A stretch of 64,000 nt of DNA from Chamaelirium japonicum (taxonomy: Eukaryota; Streptophyta; Magnoliopsida; Liliales; Melanthiaceae): assembly GCA_947650365.1 (NCBI GenBank), contig OX393550.1, positions 46,787,360 to 46,851,359 on the forward strand. Direction: 5' to 3'. This document shows positions 1-10,868 of this stretch, in pieces. Position 1 is the stretch's first letter, and each line of letters starts with the position of its first letter. Under the pieces are notes generated by a model that was not told the origin of the DNA, did not search any database, and saw only the letters and a program-made list of their open reading frames with translations. A program made the translations under genes and the position numbers.

Positions 1-1046
1 ATGATGAGTCATTGGATCGGGTTCCATTCAGATTCAAATATGATGGTGTAACTTAGTCCTCCTACTTGGCTTAAACTATATTTCCTTGTGAGTTGGAACG
101 GAGTCTTGAGAACCTGAAGTATCTATCATTCTTTGTAGTTACTGGTACTAATCTCGTGTAATGCACGGATGGTTGTGATATAGTTCGAACGGATTGCAGG
201 TCCGTCTCTGAATCCAAATCCCCATCATTAGGTAGTGTATGTTTAATTATAAAAATAAAAATAAAAGGAAGGAGAGGGGGAGACTATCACATGGCACCAA
301 AGACTTTCGTTTTATAAGGGTGGTGTAGATTAGGGCCATGCATGTACAGTGTGAAACAAGCTAGTGTGCGAAAAAAAGGAGAGAGAGAGGATGGAAATGA
401 TCCTTTAGGGAGGAGGGGGGGAAGACTTCCATTTTATAAGAGTAGTGTAGATTAGGGCTATGCCTCCTTCCTCCTCCTTCCCCCTCATCCGGCCTCCCTT
501 ATCGTCATCATATTCTTCTTCCTTCTACACTCGGTCATTTCAGATTAAGTAATTTTTAACCCATCCGGTCAAAGGAGACCAAGTGCATTGTTGTGGCACT
601 ATGCCACCGTTGATCACCCGACCTCCATTGGACAAATTAACTGTAAAGGAACTCGACCTCCAATGGCCAAAATAAGTTGTAAACGAACTCTGCCTCTGAT
701 GATCGGGTCACTATTTTCCAGACAAAGGAGCAAGAATAAGCGAAGGAGGAGGAAGGATAAGGGGAGGGGAGGAAGGAGTAGGAGGGAGGAGGTGATAGTG
801 TTGGGTTGGATGGGACCAGCAGCATCGAACGGGCAACGTCCTGCACAAAAATAACGCCAGGCAACACGGCCTCCACGGGTCCAACAATGACGGCGGTGGG
901 CATCGGCATGCATGAATACCGACAATAGAGGAGGAAATAAGAGAGGGATGCAGGTTGCCTTTAATGTGAGGTTGACCTTAGTGAAAGGCAAAAAATTTTA
1001 GGTGGTGCCTTTCGTTTGGGCTACCTTTATAAAATAAAAAAAAAGG
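1..1046. other. Intergenic, no gene recognised
   Basis: No ORF here resembles a known protein. A segment of about 43 bp at 296-338 recurs at 421-463 with several substitutions, so this is an old local duplication. The stretch from 360 to 540 is purine- then pyrimidine-rich low-complexity DNA. Confidence 0.5.
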
Positions 1047-1281
1047 ATAAATTACACATAGACCCCCTGTAGTTTGGCCGATTATCACTTACACCTCCTT
1101 TGGTTCAAAACCCTACAAATGCCCTCCTATAGTTTGAAAATCCATACACATAGACCCCCTCTGAAAGGGGGTGCAAGTGATGTGTTTTTAAAACTATAGG
1201 GGGGGCATTTGTAGGGTTTTAAACATAAGGGGGGAGTAAGTGATAATCGGTCAAACTACAGGGGGTGTATGTGTAATTTAT
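1047..1281. mobile_element. Foldback MITE, about 235 bp
   Basis: The two ends are near-perfect inverted repeats over about 45 bp. The left end starts ATAAATTACACATAGACCCC and the right end is its complement finishing GTGTAATTTAT. Most of the element can fold on itself, because the inner halves (CCTACAAATGCCC and its complement) also pair. The A-rich flanks make the target duplication unreadable. There is no coding capacity, so it would be non-autonomous. Confidence 0.7.
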
Positions 1282-2289
1282 AAAAAAAAACAAGGTTGTA
1301 TATAGTCACCCCCTGCCTGAACATGTTTAGGGAAACATATTTTACTTTGATCCCAATATGCCCCTTGTCTTAAAAGCACTCCACCAAGAAGGTCATTCAT
1401 AGTAGCTTAGAGGGCTATTAATGTTGTAGTTTTATATGAAACAAACTCTCGAGGTTGAGGTCTCTAGCTAGAAGATTACTTCATGAACAGAGTCATGTTC
1501 AAATAGTGTTAAGATCTGATACCAGTTGGTTAGGCCCTGTTTGGATTGGATTCTGATTCTGGGATTCTTAGAGCTAGAATCCCAGAAACAGAAAAGCTGA
1601 TTTTGAGCTCCCAAAAACTTATTTCTTTGGAGATCAGAATCTAAGAATCATGTTTGGTAAAATTAGCCTGTTTTAGAGATTCTTGGAGCAAAGAAACCAA
1701 GAATCCCGTTTGGCAACACGAAACTAAAAAAATTTATTTAAAAAATGTGGCAACACAAAACTAAAAAAAATTATTTAAAAAAAGGTTTTAAAAATGGAGA
1801 AGGGAATAACCATTGAGAAGGTTTTAAAATATGGTAATATGGTAGATTTTACATGGTTCGGTTTGGCAGCCTATGCACATCGAATAGAGAACAGAATAAC
1901 CATTGAGATGCAATCCTCTTTTCTTAAAAAGGTTTGTGATAGGTCTAATGCAAATAGTTAACTTTTTATTTTGGAGGGGACCAAGTGGTCAGTTCATCAC
2001 TTGTTTGTGCACTGCCACAAGATAGATCAAGGATCAAAACTTGCCACTAGATCAAATGGGTGGCCCGACCCACTATTCATTGTCTCTTGGTATGCTCATC
2101 AATCTTGGTATGCATGCCCGAAAATGGGATCAACGTGGGTTATGAGATGGTTCCGCACTTGATATAGATGCTATTCAGCCCGAAGGTTTTTCCGATTTCA
2201 CCGACTCAATTGACGTGGCAGCGTGCAACTGGTGTTGTTAAAGATTTTAAAATCAGTAGTGGGTTTCAGCCACCACTTGCACACTGTCA

Positions 2290-2470
2290 CATCAATCGGG
2301 TCAGCTGTATAGACCCGGGTGGTAAACAGGCCTTACCGGGTCTTATCGGGTCTACCTGTTTATTCGCGGGTCGGGTACGGGTTTAGGATCTAGACACGAT
2401 TAGTTAAACGGGTCGGGTCCGGGTCTAGGGGTTTTGGACCATACCCGACACGAACCATTGCCACCCCTAC
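2290..2470. repeat. GGGTCGGGT-type dispersed repeat, truncated copy
   Basis: This carries the motifs GGGTCGGGTACGGGTTTAGG, TCTAGACACGATTAGTTAAA and a right end ATTGCCACCCCTAC. The same motif order occurs near 19350-19720 and 26560-27070. The GGGGTGGCAAT-type end resembles plant hAT termini. Only the right part is present here. Confidence 0.5.
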
Positions 2471-2566
2471 CATAGTATGGGCTGTATCCATAGTGCAAAT
2501 AGCTAAACCCTCACTTTTATCCATTGTACTATCATACGACGATATACTGTGATTAATTTTTTTTTT

Positions 2567-2858
2567 GGGTTATTTTGACTTTTCCCCCCAAATTTTGCCT
2601 TGAATTAGACTTTCACCCCATCTTTTCATCAATTAGACTTTACCACCCAAAACTAACTGTTCCGTCAGATCACCATCTAAGAGAGGGATGAGCTGACGGA
2701 AAAGAAATAAAGTTTTGAGAAGTGAGCGGCGTGAGCCGACGGAGCAGAAATAAGGTTTGGGGGGTAAAGTCTAGTTAATGAAAATATGGGGGGTAAAGTC
2801 TAATTCAAGGCAAACTTTGGGGGGGCAGAGTCAAAATTTGGGGGCAAAGTTTAATTCA
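2567..2858. mobile_element. Tourist-like foldback MITE, family A, copy 1 (degenerate)
   Basis: It starts GGGTTATTTTGACTTT and contains AATTAGACTTTACC and its complement near the other end. The same family is present at 21084-21346 and 27364-27627. The right end of this copy is rearranged: the GGGGGCAAAGT-type terminal motif appears more than once. Confidence 0.6.
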
Positions 2859-2879
2859 GGAGGCTGAGGGGGCACTCGA

Positions 2880-3290
2880 TCTCCTCTTCCTCACACAGCG
2901 GCCTCTCGCGGCGATCTCCGGCGGCGAGGCGAAGGCCCGATCTGGTGGCGAGGTGAAGGCCCGATCCAGCACCCTCCGGCGACGAGAGCAAGAGTGGGGA
3001 GATCCAATCCAGCGTTTCCGGCGGCGAGAGCGAGAGAGGGGAGGCCGATCCGGTGTCTCCGACGGCGAGAGCGAGAGAGGGGAGGCCCGATCTGGCGCCC
3101 CTCGGCATTCTCGCAGCGATGAGACTCCGGCAAGCACAGGCGATCAGTCCATGGGAGAGACAGAGAGGGGGGGGGGGGATAACCTGGAAGAGGGTTCGGA
3201 TCCGGTTCCGTTGAACGTCGAGATATTTGAGAGAAAGCTCTGATGGCGAGGGTGAGTCGAGGGCAAGGGTGAGGGATGGGATATTCGGTT
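2880..3290. other. GC-rich block with short internal repeats
   Basis: The block is much richer in GC than its surroundings. It repeats a motif GGCGAGAGCGAGAGAGGGGA with GATC-containing spacers. Overlapping ORFs of 60-200 codons are open on several frames, as expected for GC-rich DNA with few stops, and none resembles a known protein. It could be the 5' leader or first exon of a captured gene on the minus strand. Confidence 0.3.
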
Positions 3291-3518
3291 GTCATGGATC
3301 TGGATCTGTTTTTATATTTCGCTCTCCGTGGAATCCCATAAATCGTGAAGCCTCTTTTTTGGGCTCCGAAAAAAGGACTCCCAGAATCTCTTTTTGGGCT
3401 CTCCGTCGGATCTATTTTTGGGCTCTTTGTATTTGCCAAACAAGCTCTCATTTTTATTTTGGATTCTGGACTCCTAGAATCCCAGAATCCCAAGAGCAGA
3501 GCGTATCCAAACAGGGCC

Positions 3519-3912
3519 TTATGGTCTTATACGAGTTTGTTGTGATTTCACTGGGTCATATAGATCCAGTGTTACTTAGCTATAGCAGGTTGGGGAGGGG
3601 AGGGAGTTCGACGTCGGAGAAGGTGATTTGTGGGGGCAATTTGAAATAATTTTTTTAAAAAAAAAAATTACATCGTTGTTGTACATAGCAAAAGGAGTGA
3701 ATTCAAGTATAGATTTTCTTGAAAAAAAGCCATTAAACGGTCGAAAATACCACATTTACATTCCCTAAACTCAAAAGTTTTGGACCTTTATACCACACAA
3801 GTACAGTTATGTACAATTTAGCCTAATAAAGGATAAAAGAAAAAAAAAAACGTAGTGGGGATCGATCCTTCGTTCGTTACAACTTAGCCTAATAAGTGAT
3901 AAGACGGCTTTG
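3519..3912. other. Intergenic, 3' flank of the inhibitor gene
   Basis: AT-rich sequence with A-tracts. No gene or clear repeat boundary is seen. It would hold the 3' untranslated region of the minus-strand gene that ends at 3913. Confidence 0.4.
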
Positions 3913-4546
3913 TTAGTGCTTGGCCGTAATCTTGGAAGCCAGGGCATTCATGAAAGACAAAGCGTTGCACGTCAGCTGTACGGCCCTCCAGATCTGACCC
4001 CTGACCTTGCTGTTGGCTACCGCGGCGCTGCCCAAGCCGTCCATGCAGCTATTCTCGTCGGTCAGCGCCGCGCTCACCCACGTCAGCACGTCGTCCGCAT
4101 GGACCCCCCGCATCCTTGCCTCCGAGCATCCCCATCGCGTCCAGTGACCTCTGGAGCCGCACGACGGCGTCCCCCAGGGTCATCGCGCAGTCGCTCACGG
4201 CGCCCACCTCTCGCGGCTTCATGCCCCCGGCCGCCGACAGCCTCGCCACCGCGTCCGACGCAGACCGGGCGCTGTCAAGGCTCACCGACAGGGCCGTCCG
4301 GGTCAGCTGCGTCGGGCTCGCCTGGATCGTTCTGGCGTAGGGCACGAGCGAGGCGATGCAGAGGCGCTGGTATGTGGTGTTGCTGCAGCTGGTCGTTATG
4401 AAATCCGTGCTTGCCTTGCTGGCTGGAAGCGCCCGCGCCCTCGCTGTGGCGGGCGCCACCGGCCCACCGAAACCCAGTACCAGGAGGGAGATGACAGTGG
4501 CCAGAACACACCATGAAGAACACCTAGCGGAGACGTAGCCTTCCAT
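3913..4546 (-). pseudogene. Plant invertase/pectin methylesterase inhibitor (PMEI domain), frameshifted
   Basis: This reads as a secreted inhibitor that binds cell-wall invertase or pectin methylesterase in the apoplast. The first frame starts at ATG 4546, giving a hydrophobic signal peptide (about residues 1-36) and then the four-helix inhibitor domain. That frame carries the paired cysteines of SCSNTTYQRLC and the third conserved cysteine in VSDCAMTLGD. The conserved C-terminal part (VLTWVSAALTDENSCMDG, ending ITAKH and a stop at 3913) lies in another frame. The break falls at a run of six C on the plus strand (4104-4109); one base fewer would join the two halves. The gene is intronless and GC-rich, as usual for this family, and total length matches a normal member. 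Either it is a recent pseudogene or the G-run is a base-calling error. PMEI membership is near certain; the exact target enzyme cannot be told. Confidence 0.85.
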
Positions 4547-4611
4547 CTTTGGATTGGCGATGAAGTGCGCTGCTTAATTGGAAGTAGGGTACGTTGATGA
4601 ACGGTGGAGAG

Positions 4612-4622
4612 CCTTTTTATAG
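4612..4622 (-). promoter_or_regulatory. TATA box of the PMEI gene
   Basis: The minus strand reads CTATAAAAAGG about 65-75 bp upstream of the ATG at 4546. This predicts transcription starting near 4580-4585 and a leader of about 35-40 bases. It supports a real host gene here rather than a captured fragment. Confidence 0.65.
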
Positions 4623-4734
4623 GATGAAATGGCGCCTCCCCTAGTCAGACTTTTTTTTTAAAAAAAAAGAAAGGAAACCTCTTGACAAAGCTCAATTGAC
4701 AGTCGACTCATTTAAAAAAGAGGTTTTTGCATAT

Positions 4735-5025
4735 AAACCCCTGTGCAAGTTTGATAATGTACAAAAATCATATGCTTTACAAAATTATGCAGGCACCCTT
4801 CACATACATCTGTTCTTGGCACTTTGCAAAAAAAACCTATCGGACAATGACCCACTTCATACTCGGACTAATCCCTCGGCGCAATAGTTCTTACTTCTTA
4901 TGTGCATGGACAGAGTAATTCAAGGGTAGGTTAAAAAATATTAACTTTATGGGTTTTCAATAAATATCGAGCTATGTAAATGATGCTCTCATAATTTTGT
5001 AAAACATAATATAACATGTTAGGGC
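4735..5025. repeat. Possible old MITE with weak terminal inverted repeats
   Basis: TTTACAAAATTATG near 4775-4788 is matched by the complement CATAATTTTGTAAA near 4988-5002, with weaker pairing around them. The ends are not sharply defined and no target duplication is clear. Confidence 0.3.
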
Positions 5026-5195
5026 AGTTTTGTGCTGACTAGACAGCTTTCGGAGACAAGTTGTCCATCCGATCTGATTGTACGTATCAAATATATCCCC
5101 ATATCCCCTCAAATCAAACGAATAAAAAATCCTCCACTCAAATCGAATGGAAAAAGAGAGAAGATCGTGTGCAGAACCCGTCCGATCTAACCCCT

Positions 5196-5201
5196 GCCCC
5201 C

Positions 5202-5275
<74 letters not shown>

Positions 5276-5318
5276 TTAACCTCCCCCCCTCTACGATCTA
5301 ACCCCCCCCGCACCCTTC

Positions 5319-5398
<80 letters not shown>

Positions 5399-5543
5399 AC
5401 TCTACCCACGATCTGACCCCCGTCTCCCACGCCCCTGAGAGACTCGTCTCTCTCTCTCTCTCTCTCTCTCTAACCGCCCCTCCCCGTCTCTCACGATAGT
5501 GGCCCCCCCTCCCTCTGCGATCTGACCCCCCCCTCCCCTGATT

Positions 5544-5626
<83 letters not shown>

Positions 5627-5790
5627 CCGCGCGCGCGCGCGTGCGCGCGATCTAACCGCCCCCCCCTCCTCTGTGATCTAACCCCTCCCCCCCCAGATTT
5701 CTCTCTCTCGATCTAACCCCTCCCCCCCCCCCTCTGCGATCTAACCGTTCCCCCCCACCCCCCCTAATCTCTCTCTCTCTCTTTCTATCT
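5196..5790. repeat. Compound (CT)n microsatellite cluster
   Basis: At least four long CT tracts (about 5201-5272, 5320-5396, 5448-5471 and 5548-5622) alternate with short C-rich linkers containing GATCTAACCCC or GATCTGACCCC. The repeated linkers suggest the cluster grew by duplicating CT-plus-linker modules. A short (GC)n stretch lies at about 5630-5648. The Tekay-type element inserted at its right edge. Confidence 0.9.
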
Positions 5791-5791
5791 C
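5787..5791. repeat. Target site duplication, left copy (ATCTC)
   Basis: ATCTC precedes the TG of the left LTR and is repeated at 17915-17919, directly after the CA of the right LTR. A five-base duplication is what Ty3/gypsy integrases make. Confidence 0.9.
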
Positions 5792-8700
5792 TGTAATACC
5801 CGGTACGTTTGATTTCAGGGCAACCCAGTTTTATTATTACTAAATTGATTGATTTGTTTTTTTCAGTTATGGTTGTCGATGGTATGTGCTTGAACATGAG
5901 TTGGACCGGGCAGTGGGCCCCAGGTCCGGGTCGCTAGGCGACACTGGAGGCATGGTGATCGTTACACGAGCATGCGAGCACGTGTAACAAGGCATGGCAT
6001 GAATGTTTTTGATAATAATAAAAATTAATTAAAATAATAGGTTTTAAGGCGAGTCTGTCGGACTCGTAAGGTTTGTGCACCGGCCCGTCTTGGTGCGATG
6101 CGAGCTCGAGTACGATCCATGCTTAACTGCGAGTTATACTTGTTTGCTAAGAAAAAAAAAATAAATTAAATAAATTAAAAATTAAAAACACCTAAATCTA
6201 TAACCAAACCCATAATCGTTTCTCACCTTTATCTCTCTTTAATTCCTTTATCTCTCTTTAATCCCACACCTCTTTATCTCTCTTTAATCCCAAACCCAAC
6301 CTGGCCCCTAATTGTTTCTCTCTCTTTATCTCTCTTTAATTCCTTTATCTCTTTTAAATCCCACACCTCTTTATCTCTCTTTAATCCCAAACCCAAACCC
6401 GTAATCGTTTCTCACCTTTATCTCTCTTTAATCTCTTTATCTCTCTTTAATCCCAAACCCAACCTGGCCCCTAATTGTTTCTCTCTCTTTATCTCTCTTT
6501 AATTCCTTTATCTCTCTTAAATCCCACACCTCTTTATCTCTCTTTAATCCCAAACCCAAACCCGTAATCGTTTCTCACCTTTATCTCTCTTTAATCTCTT
6601 TATCTCTCTTTAATCCCAAACCCAACCCCCTAATTGTTTCTCTCTTTATCTCTCTTTAATCCCAAACCCAACCCCCCTTCTCTCTCTTCTCCTTGTTGCA
6701 CGATCCGGCCAACTCCATCCCTAGTTTCCCTTCACCTTCATCGCAGCCATGGCCACCAGCCGGCGGGCCGACGGCTGTGCAATCGGCAGATGTTAACCAA
6801 TCGACAGGTCAGCCCCTCTTCGTTTTCCCTGTTTTCCCTTTGGTCCTGTTGAGACCAGCTCGGCGATTTTTTTTTATGCCAAAGAGCACAAAGGCATACT
6901 AGTAGTAGTGCTCGACGCGGTTTCGACCGTCTACTCAAATTGGTATAATCGAACCATAGTAAGACTATTGTTGTTAGCAATGCCAACTATCCTAGATGAC
7001 TTAATCGCAATCATCGAGGTCATAAAACCCTTCGACCATGTCGTTTGGGTCAGACAATCTATGACCATTGTTTGCGGATGATGCCCCCATTATTACATCT
7101 ATTTTTATATGGCATACGAATCATCGTGCTATGAATGGCGGTGGGCCGCTCAGCGACCCATATACGAAACCTTGCCGGTCCCGGAGTTCAACTAGGTGAG
7201 ACGTAATGGCGGTCGTCAATCCGAGCTCAGGCTCATGCGACTCGTTTTAATTATAGTAGTAATTGTGTTTTTGTACCTTAGCCAGATGATTTCTCGGGCA
7301 AATAACGAATCAAACCTCCAAACCTTGCCTAGACTTGACCTGATCTGTGTCACCATGGTCAAGATGCTGAAGGCTCCTCAAAGCACGACAGCACGCTAGT
7401 AGCGGCATCGATGTAAATGCGATCGTTTAGGCATAATAGCTTATATGAGCTGTAGTGTGATTCTTTGCATCGGCAACGCCGACTAACCATGATGCTACCC
7501 TTGGCACATCGATTTGCGTGCCAGTAGACCGGCGTTCGATGACACTACCTTAGGCATATCAATTTGCGTGCTGATAGACGGCGTCCGATGACGTATAAAT
7601 TCTCGACTCGACCAATCAGACCTAAGCCGGTAATATTTTAAGTAGCACTTAATGACCATAGGCCGCTGGTATGTTTGGCAGTTGGTGAGCACGTGGACCG
7701 AGTCGGAGGCGGAGCAGAGGGTGCTTAGCAGCATCAGCCCGAGCACACTTTCCAGGTGACACAGCACGCTTTCTTTAATAATTAATAATGTGAATATAGA
7801 AATTAAGGGTCGGTGTCCATAACGCTGCATGCGGGTCCCGCCGGACGTCGTCACATGTGGTCGAGTGGACCCCGCCTTGCATGCGGAGTCGCGAGTTCGG
7901 CGACGCATGCATAAAAAGTTAATAATTTAATAATAAATATTCTATTGTTTGCATGGACACCATAGATAGGTACTCCCTTAATTTGAATAAATAAATAAAT
8001 ACAGAATTATCGGGACCACACTCCTGAGGGGAGCGTGGTAACCCTAGTAAAGGGATTTTGGGCGAGAGTGCTTTATGATATTTAATTTTGATGCTGGGTT
8101 ATGAGTGGGTGCGAATCCTGGTGTAATCCATCGAAAATGATTAAACACTGTTTAGTTTTCCTTTAATGCCATGTGGTTTGTTAATCGTTGTTAATCTACC
8201 TGGTTAGAGGGTAGGGACCCCGTGCACGCAAGGGTCGTGAACCACCTTGCGCGTACAGCCGAAGTTAAGTAGGTTAGGGGTCACGGGCAAGGGTTGTGGT
8301 AAAGCCAATAGGAGGTGCCCTCGAGTAGGGATTGGCCTAGCAGCCCTGTCCCGGGGAGTTGAAGTCCCCATAGTAAAGCAAGTTGGGCGGTAGAGCTCCA
8401 CCGTGAAAGACGGGAAACCCCTTATGATCATCTGGGTGAATTGTGCATGGAGTTGGTGGATGCACGGCGAGAGAGCTGGCCCTCTACATCGAAATAAAAG
8501 GCCCGATAGTAATGCCCGACCGGGGGCAGGTTGAACAAAATATCCGGGGTTCATGTTTGAATGTATAATTGTTTGCTTATTAAATTTGGAATTGTATGAC
8601 TGTATACGCGATGACCTAGTCGGTAGGATTTGCATGTGAATATAGAAATTGCATGGACACATAGGACGTGATTGAGAACATAGCTTGACAATTAGGTTAA

Positions 8701-9430
8701 TCAATAATTTATCTTAAAATTTGGGCGTTGTTAGTTATTAAAATTGTTAGCTTGTCACTAGCCATTTATTTGGCTAATCTCCCAAATGTATTTTTGGGGG
8801 CTACTCATTCCCACGAGTAGACTCTTCTGCAGGAGCTGAGTCACAGGAGCAGCAGTAGGAGTCCAACAGTCAGTAGGGTAGCAGCTTATTTTTTTCTATT
8901 TATGTCAATCTTAGTAGTGGTACCTTTTCATCGGATGTAATCGAATTGGATTGGAATAAGTTTCTATTAGTTAGTCAGTTTGATAAGTGGTAATGTGCCA
9001 GCTGAACTTTCTTTGGGTAGGCCTCTCCTCAAGGCCCCAAGCCTAGGTTAGATCACCACAAAAATATAAGACGAATAAGTGACCTAATTTGACAAGCCCA
9101 GTAGATAGGACCTCCAGAAAGATGCACCGAGTGTTCAGGAGCGGGTGAGATACTCGGCTCGCCGTCGGAGGCTTGAGCCTCGTGCTCCTTTAGAGGATAT
9201 TCTGTCAGTATGTTGTGACCCCGTTGGGTAGCATGTACTGAAAGGATACTCCTTTTAAAGGTCGAGTCTGATCTTTTGTTCTTCCCTTTCTTTTATTTGC
9301 TTGTGTGTGAGCGTAGAAAGAGCCCAGTGAGAATCCTAAATTGGCATAGTTAAGTAACCATACCCATAACCCTCTTCCTTTTCTCACCTCATACCCCAGG
9401 AATCAGTCTTCAGATTTCTGGGGCGTGACA
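5792..9430 (+). repeat. 5' LTR, 3639 bp
   Basis: It begins TGTAATACCCGGTACG and ends GGGGCGTGACA, immediately before the primer binding site. It contains a pyrimidine-rich tandem region (6210-6690) and no convincing protein gene; the short ORFs in it recur unchanged in the other LTR simply because the LTRs are nearly identical. Confidence 0.95.
6210..6690. repeat. Pyrimidine-rich tandem repeat inside the LTR
   Basis: A block containing TAATCGTTTCTCACC followed by TTTATCTCTCTTTAATCCC recurs at about 6211, 6400 and 6563, so units are of about 160-190 bp built from shorter subrepeats. The same array is in the right LTR at about 14695-15170. Confidence 0.8.
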
Positions 9431-9432
9431 GC

Positions 9433-9444
9433 TGGTATCAGAGC
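9433..9444 (+). other. Primer binding site, initiator Met tRNA
   Basis: TGGTATCAGAGC lies two bases after the 5' LTR. It is complementary to the 3' end of plant initiator methionine tRNA, the usual primer for minus-strand DNA synthesis in this lineage. Confidence 0.9.
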
Positions 9445-9551
9445 CTAGGGATATGTTCCTAGGGGTTAGTTTCTAGGATTAGGAGTCTAAGTCTAGAGTC
9501 TAAATAGTTGGTTAGTAGATGGTTGACGTTAGGACTATCTTTTTATTTCAG

Positions 9552-10738
9552 ATGGCGGGTACTAGGAGTGGAAATGGTGGGAGCAACGGAGCAGGATCGT
9601 CCTCTGCGTCTGATAGCACGGCGAGGATGATGGAAATGCTCCAGGGGATGGCCACCATGGTCCAGCAGCAGCAGGCTGCTGTTGTGCAGCAGCAGACGGC
9701 TGCTCAGCAGCAGGCCGAGCTAGCGCAGGCTGCCCTTGCCCAGGCTCAGGCTCGTCAGCAGGCCGAGGGCGAGCGCCGAGGGCGAGCGGCAGGGGAAATT
9801 GCTGAAAGACTTCAAGGCGATGGGACCACCGAGCTTCAAGGGCGATCCAGACCCTATAGAGGCCGATCGATGGTTCCAGCAGACTGAGAAGATACTGAAC
9901 GCATTGGGCATCACCGACGATAGGAGAGTGACCTTCGCCTCGTACCAGTTTGAGGCTGAGGCAGACTTCTGGTGGCAGACAGTCCAGCGCACCAGAGCAG
10001 CAGATCGAGGAGCGATTACATGGCAGGAGTTCGAGGAACTCTTTCGGAAGAAGTTCTTTCCAGTTACCGTGCAGAACCGGATGGAGATGGAGTTTCTGGC
10101 GCTATATCAGGGATCTCGTACTGTGACACAGTATGAGGCCAAGTTCTCGGAGCTTGCGAGGTATGCTCCATACCAGGTGGCGACCGACGGCAGGAGAGCC
10201 TTGCGCTTTGAGCATGGCTTGAATCCAGTGATCAGAGGTAGGGTTACCCCTTTCTTGGGGCAATCTTATGAGGAGTTGGTCAACCGGTCCCTGGCAGTGG
10301 AGCAGGAGTTGAAGGAGTCACGCGCTATCATGGAGAAGCGAAGTGGCAGCAGCCGCAACGGTCCACCGACTCAGAAGAGGTTTAGGCCTATGGAGACTCG
10401 ACCACCGCCGCGCCAGCCTCAGAACTTTCGTGGTCCTCCAGCTCTTGGACCGCCGCGGCGTGGATGTTTTCAGTGCGGTTCATTTGATCATTTGAAGTGG
10501 AACTGTCCACAGCTTCATCGGCAGCCACTCCTACCAGCTCCACCCCAGAGGCCTGCTCTGTTGCCACCACCTGTGCAGCAGCAGAGGCCTCCACAGAGAG
10601 CTCAGCAGCAGCAGCGTCCTCCCCAGGTACAGCAGCAGAAGTCTTTCCCCCGTCAGGGCGGAGGAGGCAACCAGGCTCAGGGAAGGACGTACATGCTAGT
10701 TGGTCAAGACCCAGAGGCTTCTGGGGGAGCGATCGAAG
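9552..10738 (+). pseudogene. gag of the Tekay-type element, frameshifted
   Basis: Gag forms the particle around the element RNA. The first frame starts at ATG 9552 (MAGTRSGNGG) with a glutamine-rich coiled segment. A 13-bp tandem duplication (9763-9788) shifts the frame, after which the capsid region continues in the other frame (DPDPIEADRWFQQTEK, then EFEELFRKKFFP and QYEAKFSEL). Near the C-terminus is a zinc knuckle CFQCGSFDHLKWNC (CX2CX4HX4C), followed by a Q/P-rich tail. The frame does not stop naturally: it runs into a GT at 10739 that looks like a splice donor and would continue into protease. Without splicing it ends at a stop at 10759-10761. The duplication is the only break seen in gag. 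Confidence 0.88.
9763..9788 (+). repeat. 13-bp tandem duplication that breaks gag
   Basis: CCGAGGGCGAGCG occurs twice in direct succession (9763-9775 and 9776-9788). Thirteen bases shift the frame by one. With a single copy, the frame from the gag ATG leads straight into the conserved capsid region. Confidence 0.9.
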
Positions 10739-10868
10739 GTAACCCTGAACTTAGAATTTAAATTCGTAGACGTAATGGTGTAGTTGTCATTGCTATTAGT
10801 TTTAACTCGTTAGAACTTGTAGCAACCAGTAGCTAGATTGGTTTCTTACATGTTTTCGATAATGCTAG
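10739..10868 (+). other. Putative 130-bp intron between gag and protease
   Basis: The 5' boundary is GAAG|GTAACC and the 3' boundary is GATAATGCTAG|GTACCC. The interval is AT-rich, contains stops in frame, and ends in a T-rich stretch. Splicing would make a single glycine codon from G10738 plus GT10869-10870 and keep the gag frame in register with pol. The spliced junction reads GAIEG-TLPVFS, matching the continuous gag-pol of related elements. Confidence 0.7.

Larger units (their letters stand above)
1533..3518. mobile_element. TIR element with TTA target duplication (PIF/Harbinger-like)
   Basis: The left end GGCCCTGTTTGGAT (1533) matches the complement of the right end ATCCAAACAGGGCC (to 3518), and both are flanked by TTA (1530-1532 and 3519-3521). 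A further inverted similarity built on GGGATTCT follows inside each end. A three-base TTA/TAA duplication with a GGCC-type TIR is typical of PIF/Harbinger or Tourist elements. No transposase is visible. Two unrelated repeats are nested inside (2290-2470 and 2567-2858), and a GC-rich block lies near the right end. Confidence 0.45.

Noticed and set aside
2891-3493. A 200-codon minus-strand ORF across the GC-rich block
   Set aside because: GC-rich repetitive DNA with several overlapping open frames, no family motif, and its first third crosses the TIR element end.
5147-5430. Serine/leucine and arginine/glutamate repeat ORFs
   Set aside because: Direct translation of CT/GA microsatellites.
8204-8704. 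166-codon minus-strand ORF inside the LTR, present in both LTRs
   Set aside because: Conserved only because the LTRs are nearly identical. No motif, and no start context or partner signals.
9720-10594. Antisense ORFs over gag and pol
   Set aside because: They shadow the retroelement coding frame and have no motif.
10838-10868. ATG 10838 as the true start of pol
   Set aside because: It lies within the likely intron, and Tekay-type pol is normally fused to gag. Kept only as a numbering origin.
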